Source of the DNA: Planctomycetota bacterium
GTDB lineage: Bacteria; Planctomycetota; SZUA-567; H5-PLA8
Reading direction: 5' to 3'
DNA length: 64,000 nt
Assembly (NCBI GenBank): GCA_015075375.1
Contig: JABTUM010000001.1
Coordinates: 3,157,201 to 3,221,200 of the forward strand
Shown here in pieces: positions 18,671-27,600 of this stretch. The notes below the pieces were generated by a model that was given only the letters and a program-made list of their open reading frames with translations, was not told the origin of the DNA and made no database searches. Both the position numbers and the translations under genes were made by a program. Numbering within the stretch: position 1 is the first letter of the stretch; every line of letters starts with the position of its first letter.

Positions 18671-20028
18671 ACTTGACGAACCTTGTGGGAACGAGGCGCA
18701 ACGCTTGTGCGATTGCGGCAGTGCTGGTGCTGGCGGGCTGCGCGAAGCAGGAAACGCCGCCGATGCCGCCGCCTCCGGTGACCGTCGCGCAGCCGGTGCA
18801 GCGGACGGTGCCGGTGTACGGCGAGTACGTGGGGCAGCTCGATTCGCCGCAGACGGTCGAGTTACGCGCGCGCGTGGAAGGGTACCTGAAAGCGATCCGC
18901 TTCACCGAAGGCGCGGACGTCAAGCAGGGCCAGTTGCTCTTCGAGATCGATCCCGGCCAATACGAGGTCGCGTTGCAACACGCGAAGGCTCAGTTGCTGA
19001 CGGCCGAAGCCGCGCTGGCGCAGGCGCGCAACGTCCGTGACGTGGAGGTGGACAAGGCCAACGTCGCGAAGGCCGAGGCGATGTTTGCCAACGCGCAGCA
19101 GATGGCGCGGGACGCGCGCGTGGCATACGAGGCCAGCGCGATGCCGCGCGAGCAGCTGAACATCACCGAGACGACCATGAAGGAAGAGGCCGCGAACGCC
19201 GAGGCGATGAGGGCGAAGCTGGCGCAGTCGCAAGCCGATTACATTACGCGCGTGGCGCAGGCCGAGGCGCAGGTCGCCACCGCGAAAGCGGCGGTCGCGG
19301 ACGCGGAACTGAATCTGAGCTACACGAAGATCTACTCGCCGCTGGACGGTCGCGTGGGTCTCTCGCAGGTCAAGATCGGCGCGCTGGTGGGCCAGAACGA
19401 ATCCACGCTGCTGGCGACGGTCTCGCTGGTGAACCCCGTGCACGCGGTCTTCTCGATCAGCGAGCGCGAAGCGTTCGAGCTGCGCAAGCTGGCGGGGGAC
19501 GAGAAGCTGGGGCAGCCGCGCGAAGGGAAGCTTGCGGTGAGCATGATCCTGGAAGATGGCGCGCTTTACCCGCAGGAAGGGAAGCTGAATTTCGTCGACC
19601 GCGCGCTGGACGCCGGCACGGGGACGCTAACGCTGCGGGCCGAGTTTCCCAATCCGGGTAAGTTCCTGCGCCCGGGGAATTTCGCGAAGGTGCGGATGCT
19701 GCTCACCGAGACGCCGGACGCGCTGCTGGTGAGCGAGCGGGCGGTGGGCCAGGACCAAGGCGGGCGTTTTCTGCTGGTGGTGGGCGCGGAGGACAGGGTC
19801 GAGCGCCGCTCGATCCGGCTGGGTTCGCGCGCGGGCGACGGGCTGGTGGTGGTGAAAGAAGGACTGAAGGCGGGCGAACGCGTGGTGGTGAAGGGTTTGC
19901 AGCGCGCGCGACCGGGTTCGGTGGTGGCGCCCAGCGAAGAGCCGATGTTCGCGGGCGCGGCGCCGGCGGTACCGCAGGCCGGCCCCGAAACCGCGCATAC
20001 GGCCATGCGCTCGGAAAGCCGCGAGTAA
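18667..20028 (+). CDS. RND efflux periplasmic adaptor lipoprotein (AcrA/MexA-like)
   Basis: Membrane-fusion protein linking an RND pump to an outer-membrane channel. The 453-aa protein has a lipoprotein signal with lipobox VLAGC (about residue 23), a Pro-rich linker, the barrel-sandwich halves (VELRARVEGYLKAIRFTEGADVKQGQLLFEIDP and LSYTKIYSPLDGRVGLSQVKIGALV) flanking a long alpha-hairpin coiled coil (about 100-205), and the beta-barrel and membrane-proximal domains. It sits 3 nt before the pump gene. No TolC-like gene follows, so the outer-membrane component is encoded elsewhere. Confidence 0.95.
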   Translation: MNLTNLVGTRRNACAIAAVLVLAGCAKQETPPMPPPPVTVAQPVQRTVPVYGEYVGQLDSPQTVELRARVEGYLKAIRFTEGADVKQGQLLFEIDPGQYEVALQHAKAQLLTAEAALAQARNVRDVEVDKANVAKAEAMFANAQQMARDARVAYEASAMPREQLNITETTMKEEAANAEAMRAKLAQSQADYITRVAQAEAQVATAKAAVADAELNLSYTKIYSPLDGRVGLSQVKIGALVGQNESTLLATVSLVNPVHAVFSISEREAFELRKLAGDEKLGQPREGKLAVSMILEDGALYPQEGKLNFVDRALDAGTGTLTLRAEFPNPGKFLRPGNFAKVRMLLTETPDALLVSERAVGQDQGGRFLLVVGAEDRVERRSIRLGSRAGDGLVVVKEGLKAGERVVVKGLQRARPGSVVAPSEEPMFAGAAPAVPQAGPETAHTAMRSESRE

Positions 20029-20031
20029 CCC

Positions 20032-23000
20032 ATGTTCTCTCGCTTCTTCATCGAGCGCCCGGTACTGGCCAACGTCATCGCGATCGTGACGATGATCGTC
20101 GGCGCCGTCGCGCTGTACCGGCTTCCGGTCGAGCAGTTCCCCGATATCTCGCCGCCCACGATTCGCGTTTCCACCGTGTATCCGGGCGCGAACGCGCAGA
20201 CGGTGGCCAACACCATCGCCAGCCCGATCGAGCAGCAGCTCAACGGCGTCGAGAACATGCTGTACATGCAGTCCACCAGCGCCAGCGACGGCTCGTACAC
20301 GCTCACCGTCACCTTCGACATCGGGACGAACCTGGATATGGCCCAAGTCCTGGTGCAGAATCGCGTCTCGTCGGCGTTGCCGCAGCTTCCGTCGGACGTG
20401 CAGCGGCAGGGCGTGACCACGCGAAAGCAGTCCACCTCGATCATTATGTTCGTCTGCCTGATCTCTCCCGACGGGCGTTACGACAACCTGTTCCTGAGCA
20501 ACTACGCGACGATCCGGCTGCGCGACGAGCTGAGCCGCATCCCGGGCGTCGGCGACATCCTGGTGATCCCGAACAAAGATTACAGCATGCGCGTCTGGCT
20601 CGATCCCGAGCGCATGATGGCGCGGAACCTGACCAGCCAGGATGTGATCTCGGCGCTGCAGGAGCAGAACGTGCAGGTGGCCGCCGGGCAGATCGGACAG
20701 CCGCCTTCGGACAGCGGGCAGAACTTCCAGTACACCGTCACGACGCTGGGCCGGCTGGAGGATGAAGCGCAGTTCGAAGAAATCGTGCTCAAAACGGCCG
20801 GCAACGGCTCCGGCCGGATCACGCGTTTGAAGGACGTGGCGCGGATCGAACTGGGGAGCAAAGTGTACGACCAGTACTTCGAGGTCAACGGCCTGCCTTC
20901 GGCGGGGCTGGCCATCTTCCAGTCGCCGGGCGCGAACAGCCTGAAGGTGGCCGAGGACGTCCGGGACAAGATGGAGTCGCTGAAGAGTTCGTTCCCCGAG
21001 GGGATGGTCCACACGGTTCCGTACGACACCACGAAATTCGTGAAGGAGTCGATCAACGAGGTCTATGTCACGCTGCTGGAAGCGGGAATCCTTGTGCTGA
21101 TCGTGATCCTCGTCTTCCTGCAGGACTGGCGGGCGGTTCTGATTCCGGCGACGACGGTGCCGGTGACGATCATCGGGGCGTTCTTCGCGATGTCCTGGCT
21201 GGGCTTCTCGATCAACATGCTGACGCTCTTCGGACTGGTGCTGGCGATCGGGATCGTGGTGGACGACGCGATCGTGATCGTGGAAGGCGCGGCGCATAAC
21301 ATCGACAAGCGGGGCATGTCGGCGAAAGACGCGGCGATCCACGCGATGCACGAGTTGCTGGGCCCCATCATCGGGATCACGCTGGTGTTGCTGGCGGTCT
21401 TCCTGCCGGTGGCGTTCCTGGGCGGTATCACGGGGCAGCTCTACCGCCAGTTCGCGCTCACCATCGCCGCGACGGCGCTGATCAGCGCGATCAACGCGGT
21501 TACGCTGAAGCCGGTGCAGTGCGCGCAATTCCTGAAGAAAACGCCCGAACGGCGCAACGTCTTCTTCCGGGCCTTCAACTGGGTCTACGACCGGGGCGAG
21601 GCGCTGTACGTGCGCTGCGTCCAATGGATCGTGCGGCACGTGGCCGTCACGATGCTGGCGTTCGCCGCGCTGCTGGGTTTCGCGGGCTGGCTGTACCAGT
21701 CGCTCCCGACGGGCTTTTTCCCGCCCGAAGACCAAGGCTACCTGATCTGCGGCGCGGTGCTGCCCGATGCCTCGTCGCAGGAGCGCACGCGCGAAGTGGC
21801 CGACCGGATCAACAAGGTGGTGATGGAGACGCCGGGGATCGACGGGGTGATCACGGTAGGCGGCCAGAACCTGCTCGACGGGACGATCTCGCCTAACGCA
21901 GCCACCTTTTACGTTCGGCTCAAGCCTTGGGAAGAACGGCCCACACCGGACCTGTCGCAGGACGCGATTGTCGCCAACCTGCGCATGCGGCTGTTCGGCA
22001 TTCAGGAAGCGATGGTCTTCGCGTTCGTGCCTCCGGCGGTGCGCGGGCTGGGTTCGACGGGCGGCTTTCAGATGATGGTGCAGGACCGCGAAGGCATCGG
22101 GATGGACGCGATGGGCGAGGCGCTGGGCGATTTCACCGAGGCGGCGGGGCAGGTGCCGGAAGTGGCCGCGGTGAGCAACGCCTTCCGGCCCAGCGTGCCG
22201 CAGGTTTACGCGGATATCGACCGCGACAAGGCGATGGCCATGCACGTGCCGCTCTCCAGCGTCTTCAACGCGATGCAGACGTATCTGGGTTCGGCGTACG
22301 TGAACGACTTCAACAAGTTCGGGCGGACGTACCAGGTGCGCGTGCAGGGCGAGGGCGCGTTCCGCGCCGATCCCGAGGAGATCAAGCGCATCCGCACCCG
22401 CAACCGGGATGGCGAGATGGTGCCGCTGGGCACACTGGTGAACATCGAGGAGCGCAGCGGCCCGCAGGTGGTGACGCGCTACAACCTCTTCACGGCGGCG
22501 ACGATCAACGGCGAAGCGTCGGCGGGGCGCAGTTCGGGCGAGGCGCTGCAGCGCATGGAAGCGGTGGCCGCTCGCACGCTGCCGTCGTCGATGGGGTACG
22601 AGTGGACGGGGATGGCGTACCAGGAGCGGAAAGTCGGCAACGAAGCGCTGTGGATTTACGCGCTGGCGGTGCTGATGGTGTACCTGGTGCTGGCCGGTCA
22701 GTACGAGAGCTGGACCAGCCCGATGGCGGTGATCCTGGTGGTTCCGCTGGGCATCCTGGGCGCGGCGGTGGCGGTGGCGCTGCGCGGGATGGACAACAAC
22801 GTCTACACGCAGATCGGGGTGGTGCTGATCATCGCGCTGGCGAGCAAGAACGCGATCCTGATCGTCGAGGTCGCGCGCGAACTGCGCGCGGGCGGCAAGG
22901 ACTTGCTGGAAGCGGCGGTCGAGGCGTCGCAGCGGCGTTTGCGGCCGATCCTGATGACCTCGTTCGCGTTCATCCTGGGTGTCTATCCGCTGACGGCGGC

Positions 23001-23196
23001 CACCGGCGCGGGTTCGGCCAGCCGGCGCGCGCTGGGCACGGCGGTCTTCGGCGGGATGCTGGCGTCCACGATCCTGGCGGTAGTCTTCGTGCCGGCGTTC
23101 TTCGTGCTGATGCAGCGGCTTAGCGAAAGCTATGCGAAGTGGCGCGGCCACGCGCCGCAGACGGCCCGCGAAGCGGCGCCCGCATCGGCGGATTGA
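20032..23196 (+). CDS. RND multidrug efflux transporter (AcrB/MexB-like, HAE-1)
   Basis: Inner-membrane proton-driven efflux pump of 1054 aa, the normal length. It starts MFSRFFIERPVLANVIAIV and has two repeats of six membrane segments with large periplasmic loops. The proton-relay pair in TM4 is GIVVDDAIVIVEGA (about residues 405-418), and the typical ASKNAILIVEVARELR motif lies in TM10. Substrates cannot be read from the sequence; the HAE-1 class usually exports hydrophobic drugs, dyes and detergents. Confidence 0.96.
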   Translation: MFSRFFIERPVLANVIAIVTMIVGAVALYRLPVEQFPDISPPTIRVSTVYPGANAQTVANTIASPIEQQLNGVENMLYMQSTSASDGSYTLTVTFDIGTNLDMAQVLVQNRVSSALPQLPSDVQRQGVTTRKQSTSIIMFVCLISPDGRYDNLFLSNYATIRLRDELSRIPGVGDILVIPNKDYSMRVWLDPERMMARNLTSQDVISALQEQNVQVAAGQIGQPPSDSGQNFQYTVTTLGRLEDEAQFEEIVLKTAGNGSGRITRLKDVARIELGSKVYDQYFEVNGLPSAGLAIFQSPGANSLKVAEDVRDKMESLKSSFPEGMVHTVPYDTTKFVKESINEVYVTLLEAGILVLIVILVFLQDWRAVLIPATTVPVTIIGAFFAMSWLGFSINMLTLFGLVLAIGIVVDDAIVIVEGAAHNIDKRGMSAKDAAIHAMHELLGPIIGITLVLLAVFLPVAFLGGITGQLYRQFALTIAATALISAINAVTLKPVQCAQFLKKTPERRNVFFRAFNWVYDRGEALYVRCVQWIVRHVAVTMLAFAALLGFAGWLYQSLPTGFFPPEDQGYLICGAVLPDASSQERTREVADRINKVVMETPGIDGVITVGGQNLLDGTISPNAATFYVRLKPWEERPTPDLSQDAIVANLRMRLFGIQEAMVFAFVPPAVRGLGSTGGFQMMVQDREGIGMDAMGEALGDFTEAAGQVPEVAAVSNAFRPSVPQVYADIDRDKAMAMHVPLSSVFNAMQTYLGSAYVNDFNKFGRTYQVRVQGEGAFRADPEEIKRIRTRNRDGEMVPLGTLVNIEERSGPQVVTRYNLFTAATINGEASAGRSSGEALQRMEAVAARTLPSSMGYEWTGMAYQERKVGNEALWIYALAVLMVYLVLAGQYESWTSPMAVILVVPLGILGAAVAVALRGMDNNVYTQIGVVLIIALASKNAILIVEVARELRAGGKDLLEAAVEASQRRLRPILMTSFAFILGVYPLTAATGAGSASRRALGTAVFGGMLASTILAVVFVPAFFVLMQRLSESYAKWRGHAPQTAREAAPASAD

Positions 23197-23200
23197 AGGC

Positions 23201-24949
23201 CTACACCAGCCCGCATTCCCGCAACCAACCGTAGAGCGTTTTGCGCGTCACGCCCAAGGCGGCGGCGGCGCGCGCTTTGTTGCCTTTGGCGTCGCGATAG
23301 GCCGCGCGCACGGCTTGCCGCCAGGCTTCGCCGCGCCCGGTTCCGGCGCCGGGCTCGGCGATGGTGCGCAGCGGCTGAAAGAAAGCGCCTTCCAGGACCG
23401 GGCCGTCTTCGCGCAGCGCGGCCTGCAGAATCACATGCTGCAATTCACGCACGTTGCCGGGCCAGGCGTGAACTTCGAGGCGTTCGACGAAGTGCGGGGC
23501 GAGCCCGATCAGGCGCTTGTCGAGCTGGATCGCGAGGCGGCGGAGGATCTCTTCGGCGAGCAGGATCAGATCGCCGCCGCGTTCGCGCAGCGGCGGTACG
23601 CCGAGCGTGAACTGGTTGAGGCGATGGTACAGGTCGGCGCGGAAGAGGCCGCGTTCGACGAGCCGTTCCAGGGGGACGTTGGCGGCCGCGACGACGCGGA
23701 CATCGACGGGGATCACCTGATCGCCGCCGACGCGGGTGATTTCGTGCTGTTGGAGCGCGCGGAGCAGCGCCACCTGGCCGTGCGGGCTGAGCGAGGCGAT
23801 CTCGTCGAGGAAGAGCGTGCCGCGGTGCGCGAGTTCGAACTTTCCCGGTCGGCGGCGGTCGGCACCGGTGAACGCGCCTTTCTCGTGCCCGAAGAGTTCG
23901 CTTTCCAGGAGCGTTTCGGGGAGCGCGCCGCAGTTGAGCGTCACGAAGGCCTGATGCGCGCGGGCGCTGAGGCGGTGCACCTGCCCGGCGACGAGTTCCT
24001 TGCCCGCGCCGGTCTCGCCTTCGATCAGGACGCCGACGTCGTAGCCGGCCACGCGGCGGATGAGCTGGAAGAGTTCGGCCATGGCCGGGCTGCGCCCGAT
24101 CATCGGCCCCAGGCTCGCTTCGCCCGGCGAGCCGACGGCCGCCGCGACGCTCTTGAAGCGCCGCACCGTCGTGCCCGTGATATCGCGCAGCGGGAGGCGT
24201 TCGAAGACCGAGCCGCCCGCGAAGCCATCGACGTTCGTGAAGCGAAAGAGCAGTTCCAAGTCTTCGGGTGTCGTGACTGGCCCGCCGTAGGCGAGGCAGG
24301 GAATGCCGGGGCGGACCGCGCGCACCGCCGCGTGCATCGCATTCAAGGTGGTGAACGCCTGCTGCAGGCGGTCGCGCTTCTCCTGCAAATCGGCGATGCC
24401 TTGCGTGAGGCCCATCACCAGCACCACGCCGTCGCAACCGCTCTCGGCCCACCGCGCGGCCTCTTCGGCCGTGTACGCATACGGAAACGTCTCGAAACCC
24501 AGCGTCTTGGCCCACCGCAGCGCCTCGATTTCGCGGGCGAGGCTCAGGCCGTCGGCTTCGAGCGCCGCGCGGTAGGTTCCGTCGATGGCGCCGACGGACG
24601 GCCAGAGCGTCAACGCGCGGACCCCCCAATGCTTGTAGCGTTCGAGCGCCGCGGCCAGTTCGGGATCGCCGGCGTGCCCGAAGCATCCGGCCAGGACCGG
24701 GCAGGCGCCGGCGTGCGGAAGGAGGTGCTCGCGCAGCAACGCCTCGGTCTGTGCGTTGGCGTTTCCGTAAGGCATGAACGCGGCGATGCTCGAGCGGCCC
24801 AAGTTGCGGAAGTACCCGGCGCTGAGCGCGACGAGGTAATCGGCGCCGGCGTGGACGGCGGCGCGGGCGACTTCGCCTGACCCGGCGACGACGCCGATGG
24901 TGCGGTCCTTGCGTCGCGCGCCATCTATAAGGAGGGCTTTCAGGCTCAT
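23201..24949 (-). CDS. TIM-barrel (PEP-hydrolase-like)/sigma-54 activator fusion
   Basis: A 582-aa transcription activator whose sensor is an enzyme fold. Residues ~1-275 form a PF09370 TIM barrel ([42 protein letters not shown]). Residues ~285-510 are a sigma-54 AAA+ domain with Walker A GETGAGKE, the contact loop GAFTGA and [22 protein letters not shown]. The Fis-type helix-turn-helix is at the C terminus ([25 protein letters not shown]). There is no receiver, PAS or GAF domain. It is divergent from an operon encoding a stand-alone version of the same TIM barrel, so I infer that it binds that enzyme's substrate or product and activates the operon. The PF09370 family has been linked to sigma-54 regulators before. 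Confidence 0.9.
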   Translation of the reverse strand: MSLKALLIDGARRKDRTIGVVAGSGEVARAAVHAGADYLVALSAGYFRNLGRSSIAAFMPYGNANAQTEALLREHLLPHAGACPVLAGCFGHAGDPELAAALERYKHWGVRALTLWPSVGAIDGTYRAALEADGLSLAREIEALRWAKTLGFETFPYAYTAEEAARWAESGCDGVVLVMGLTQGIADLQEKRDRLQQAFTTLNAMHAAVRAVRPGIPCLAYGGPVTTPEDLELLFRFTNVDGFAGGSVFERLPLRDITGTTVRRFKSVAAAVGSPGEASLGPMIGRSPAMAELFQLIRRVAGYDVGVLIEGETGAGKELVAGQVHRLSARAHQAFVTLNCGALPETLLESELFGHEKGAFTGADRRRPGKFELAHRGTLFLDEIASLSPHGQVALLRALQQHEITRVGGDQVIPVDVRVVAAANVPLERLVERGLFRADLYHRLNQFTLGVPPLRERGGDLILLAEEILRRLAIQLDKRLIGLAPHFVERLEVHAWPGNVRELQHVILQAALREDGPVLEGAFFQPLRTIAEPGAGTGRGEAWRQAVRAAYRDAKGNKARAAAALGVTRKTLYGWLRECGLV

Positions 24950-24960
24950 CGTGGGCCCCA

Positions 24961-25002
24961 GTGTATACTAAAAGTGTATACTCAGAGTATACACCTATAC
25001 AC
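24961..25002. promoter_or_regulatory. Operator/enhancer cluster of GTGTATAC repeats
   Basis: A perfect 21-bp palindrome has arms GTGTATACTC (24974-24983) and GAGTATACAC (24985-24994) around one central A. A further GTGTATAC lies upstream (24961-24968) and TATACAC downstream (24996-25002), so four half-sites are arranged symmetrically. The palindrome is about 117-137 bp upstream of the predicted sigma-54 start at ~25111, a typical distance for an enhancer-bound activator. It starts 25 nt from the regulator's own ATG, which also suggests autoregulation. Confidence 0.75.
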
Positions 25003-25084
25003 ATCGGCGCTGCAAAAGCACCATGATTGAATTATAAGATGCTGTCAATACCCAGATTGTGGAATCATGCCCACTGTTTGGGCT

Positions 25085-25100
25085 TGGCCCCAACCTTGCG
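25085..25100 (+). promoter_or_regulatory. Sigma-54-type promoter of the cupin/Tm-1 operon
   Basis: TGGCCCC-AACC-TTGCG keeps GG at -24 and GC at -12 with exact spacing and 9 of 12 consensus bases. The predicted start at ~25111 leaves a leader of about 16 nt that contains TAAGGAG before the cupin ATG. Together with the upstream palindrome and the divergent sigma-54 activator this forms a complete, self-consistent regulatory unit. Confidence 0.7.
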
Positions 25101-25126
25101 TTACCTCACCTCATAAGGAGCTGACC

Positions 25127-25540
25127 ATGTTGGAGCGGTTCTTCATCCAAGCCGAGCGCGCCTACGCGACGCTTCCCTTTGGGCAGGTCGCGCGGCTGAG
25201 CGCTCCAGGCCTAACTGGCGCCGAGAAGCTCACGATCATGGATGTGAAGCTCAATCCCGGCGGCGGGCACAGCTTCCACTTTCACCCCAAGCAGGAAGAG
25301 ACGATTTACGTGCTCGAAGGGCGGATCGAACAGTGGCTGGAGCACGAGCGGCGCATCCTGAGCGCCGGGGATGCGCTCTTTATTCCGCGCGCGACGGTGC
25401 ATGCGAGCTTCAACAGCTTCGAGGCGCCCGCGCGGGTGCTGGCGATTCTGGGACCGTGCGCCGGCGACGACGGCTACGAGGTAGTCGACGTCTTCGACCG
25501 TGCGCCGTGGAAGGACTTGCGGGGGCCGGCGCATGTCTAA
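25127..25540 (+). CDS. Small cupin protein
   Basis: A 137-aa single-domain cupin, first gene of the operon. Motif 1 is GGGHSFHFHPKQEETIYVLEG (His, His, Glu metal ligands at about residues 44-55) and motif 2 is GDALFIPRATVHASFN. The family includes sugar isomerases, dioxygenases and small-molecule sensors; the sequence does not decide which. The ATG follows TAAGGAG. Its last 8 nt overlap the start of the Tm-1-like gene, implying coupled expression. Confidence 0.85.
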   Translation: MLERFFIQAERAYATLPFGQVARLSAPGLTGAEKLTIMDVKLNPGGGHSFHFHPKQEETIYVLEGRIEQWLEHERRILSAGDALFIPRATVHASFNSFEAPARVLAILGPCAGDDGYEVVDVFDRAPWKDLRGPAHV

Positions 25541-26741
25541 GCGCGCGTACGTCGTCGGCACCTGCGACACCAAGGGCGAAGAGCTGCGCTACGTTCGCGA
25601 TCTGCTCGCCGCGGCCGGCTTGGAGACCTGCCTGGTGGACGTGGGCACGCGCAGCCGCGCGAGCGACGTGGACGTGACGGCGGCCGAAGTGGCCGCCTGC
25701 GCGCCGGGCGGCGCGGCGCTGCTGGACCTCGACGACCGCGGCGCGGCGGTGACGCGGATGGCCGAAGGGCTGGCCGTGTATCTGAGATCGCGCGAAGAAA
25801 TCGGCGGGATCATCGGCCTGGGCGGGAGCGGCAATACGACGCTGGTGACGCACGCGATGCAGGCCTTGCCGGTGGGTCTGCCGAAGCTGATGGTTTCGAC
25901 GGTGGCGGCGGGGAACTGCGCGCCGTACGTCGGCGGAAGCGATATCGCGATGCTGTACGCGGTGACGGATATCGCGGGCTTGAACAGCATCTCGCGCGTG
26001 GTGCTGGCCAATGCGGCGCACGCGCTGTACGGCATGATGGTCCGGCACGCGCCGTCCGCGGCCGATCCCAAGCCGGCGCTGGGCCTGACGATGTACGGCG
26101 TGACGACTCCGTGCGTCACGGCGATCCGCCGGAAGCTCGAAAGCGCCTTCGACTGCCTCGTGTTTCACGCCACCGCGCAAGGGCGCAAGTCGCTCGAAAA
26201 GCTGGCGGCCTCGAACCTGCTCGACGGGCAGCTCGACATAACCACGACGCAGCTCGCGATCTTCACGCCGGGGCTGGAGCGGACGAACCCCGGGTACTTC
26301 GAGCCTGCGATCCGTGCGCGCGTGCCGTTCGTGGCCTCGGTCGGCGCGCAGGACATGGTCAACTTCGGCCCGCCCGAGACGATCCCCGCGCATTTGAAGC
26401 AGCGGCTTTTCTACCGTCATAACGCGCACGCGACGCTGATGCGGACGAACCGCGACGAGAACGCGGCGATCGGGCGCTGGCTGGGCGAGCAGCTCAACCG
26501 TTTCGAAAGCCCGGTGCGCATGCTGCTGCCCGAGCGCGGCGTGTCGGCCATCGACGCGGAGGGTCAACCGTTCTTCGATCCCGAAGCGGACGCGGCGCTT
26601 TTCGAAGGCATCGAACGCAGCGTGCAGGAAACCCGGCAGCGCAAGGTGTCGCGCGTGCCGGAACACATCAACGCGCCCGCCTTTGCCCAAGCGGCGGTGG
26701 ACGCGTGGCACGAAGTCCGAACTTCAAGGAGCCGAACGTGA
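25533..26741 (+). CDS. Tm-1-like ATP-binding protein (UPF0261)
   Basis: A 402-aa member of UPF0261, the family that forms the N-terminal half of the tomato virus-resistance protein Tm-1. Conserved stretches are the opening YVVGTCDTKGEELRYVRDLL, the nucleotide-site-like GLGGSGNTTLVTHAMQALPVGLPKLMVSTVA, YVGGSDIAMLYAVTDIAGLN, and TMYGVTTPCVTAIR. The bacterial function is unknown. The ATG inside the cupin stop region is chosen because homology starts there (MSKRAYV). The next gene, overlapping by 4 nt, is the TIM barrel that corresponds to the C-terminal half of Tm-1. Confidence 0.88.
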   Translation: MSKRAYVVGTCDTKGEELRYVRDLLAAAGLETCLVDVGTRSRASDVDVTAAEVAACAPGGAALLDLDDRGAAVTRMAEGLAVYLRSREEIGGIIGLGGSGNTTLVTHAMQALPVGLPKLMVSTVAAGNCAPYVGGSDIAMLYAVTDIAGLNSISRVVLANAAHALYGMMVRHAPSAADPKPALGLTMYGVTTPCVTAIRRKLESAFDCLVFHATAQGRKSLEKLAASNLLDGQLDITTTQLAIFTPGLERTNPGYFEPAIRARVPFVASVGAQDMVNFGPPETIPAHLKQRLFYRHNAHATLMRTNRDENAAIGRWLGEQLNRFESPVRMLLPERGVSAIDAEGQPFFDPEADAALFEGIERSVQETRQRKVSRVPEHINAPAFAQAAVDAWHEVRTSRSRT

Positions 26742-27589
26742 ATCAGAGCAGAACGGAGATACTCAAGCGCTTGCGCGGCAAGATCGCCGAAGGCCGCCCG
26801 GTGATCGGCGGCGGAGCCGGCACGGGGATCTCGGCCAAGTGCGAAGAGGCCGGCGGGATCGATTTGATCGTGATCTACAATTCGGGGCGCTACCGCATGG
26901 CCGGACGCGGATCGATGTGCGGCACGATGCCCTACGGCAACGCGAACCAGGTGATGAAGGAGATGGCGTACGAGGTGCTGACGGCGGTGACGCATACGCC
27001 CGTCCTCGCCGGCGTCTGCGCCACCGATCCGTTCATGCTGCGCGATCTGTTCCTGCAGGAACTGAAAGCGATGGGCTTCGCGGGCGTGCAGAACTTTCCC
27101 ACCGTGGGGTTGATCGACGGCGTGTACCGGCAGAACCTCGAAGAGGTGGGCATCTGCTACAAGACCGAAGTGGAAATGGTTGCGAAGGCGCGTGAGATGG
27201 ACCTGCTCACGTCTCCCTACGTCTTCAACACCGACGAAGCGAAGCAGATGACGCAGGCGGGCGCGGACCTGGTGGTCGCGCATATGGGCCTGACGGTCTC
27301 GGGAACCATCGGGGCCAAAACGTTCAAGCCGCTCGACCAGGCCGTGCGCGAAGTCCAGGCCATGGCCGATGCGTGCAAGACGGTGCGCGAGGACGTGATC
27401 GTGATCTGCCACGGCGGGCCGATCGCGAGCCCCTCCGACGCGCAGTACATCATGGACCGCTGCGAAGGCATCGACGGTTTCTACGGAGCGAGCAGCATGG
27501 AACGCCTGCCGGTCGAGACGGCGATGACGGAGCACGTCGAAGCGTTCGTGAATCTGAAGCTCCCGCAACGCGCGGGCGCGCGGCGCTAA
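26738..27589 (+). CDS. PEP-hydrolase-like TIM-barrel enzyme (PF09370)
   Basis: A 283-aa TIM-barrel protein of the family annotated as phosphoenolpyruvate hydrolase-like. Shared family motifs are PVIGGGAGTGISAKCEEAGGIDLIVIYNSGRYRM, GTMPYGNANQVM, TPVLAGVCATDP, TVGLIDGVYRQNL and CHGGPIASPSDAQYI. The start is GTG, 7 nt after AAGGAG and overlapping the previous stop (GTGA); the longer frame starting MARSPNF is not supported. It is paralogous to the N-terminal 275 residues of the divergent sigma-54 regulator. Its true reaction is not established. Confidence 0.88.
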   Translation: MNQSRTEILKRLRGKIAEGRPVIGGGAGTGISAKCEEAGGIDLIVIYNSGRYRMAGRGSMCGTMPYGNANQVMKEMAYEVLTAVTHTPVLAGVCATDPFMLRDLFLQELKAMGFAGVQNFPTVGLIDGVYRQNLEEVGICYKTEVEMVAKAREMDLLTSPYVFNTDEAKQMTQAGADLVVAHMGLTVSGTIGAKTFKPLDQAVREVQAMADACKTVREDVIVICHGGPIASPSDAQYIMDRCEGIDGFYGASSMERLPVETAMTEHVEAFVNLKLPQRAGARR

Positions 27590-27600
27590 AGGAGCGCACG

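Noticed and set aside
19627..23151. Very long open frame (over 1,100 codons) on the minus strand opposite the RND pump
   Set aside because: It is a composition-driven shadow of the high-GC transporter gene: His/Arg-rich low-complexity translation, no recognisable domain, and the plus-strand gene is certain.
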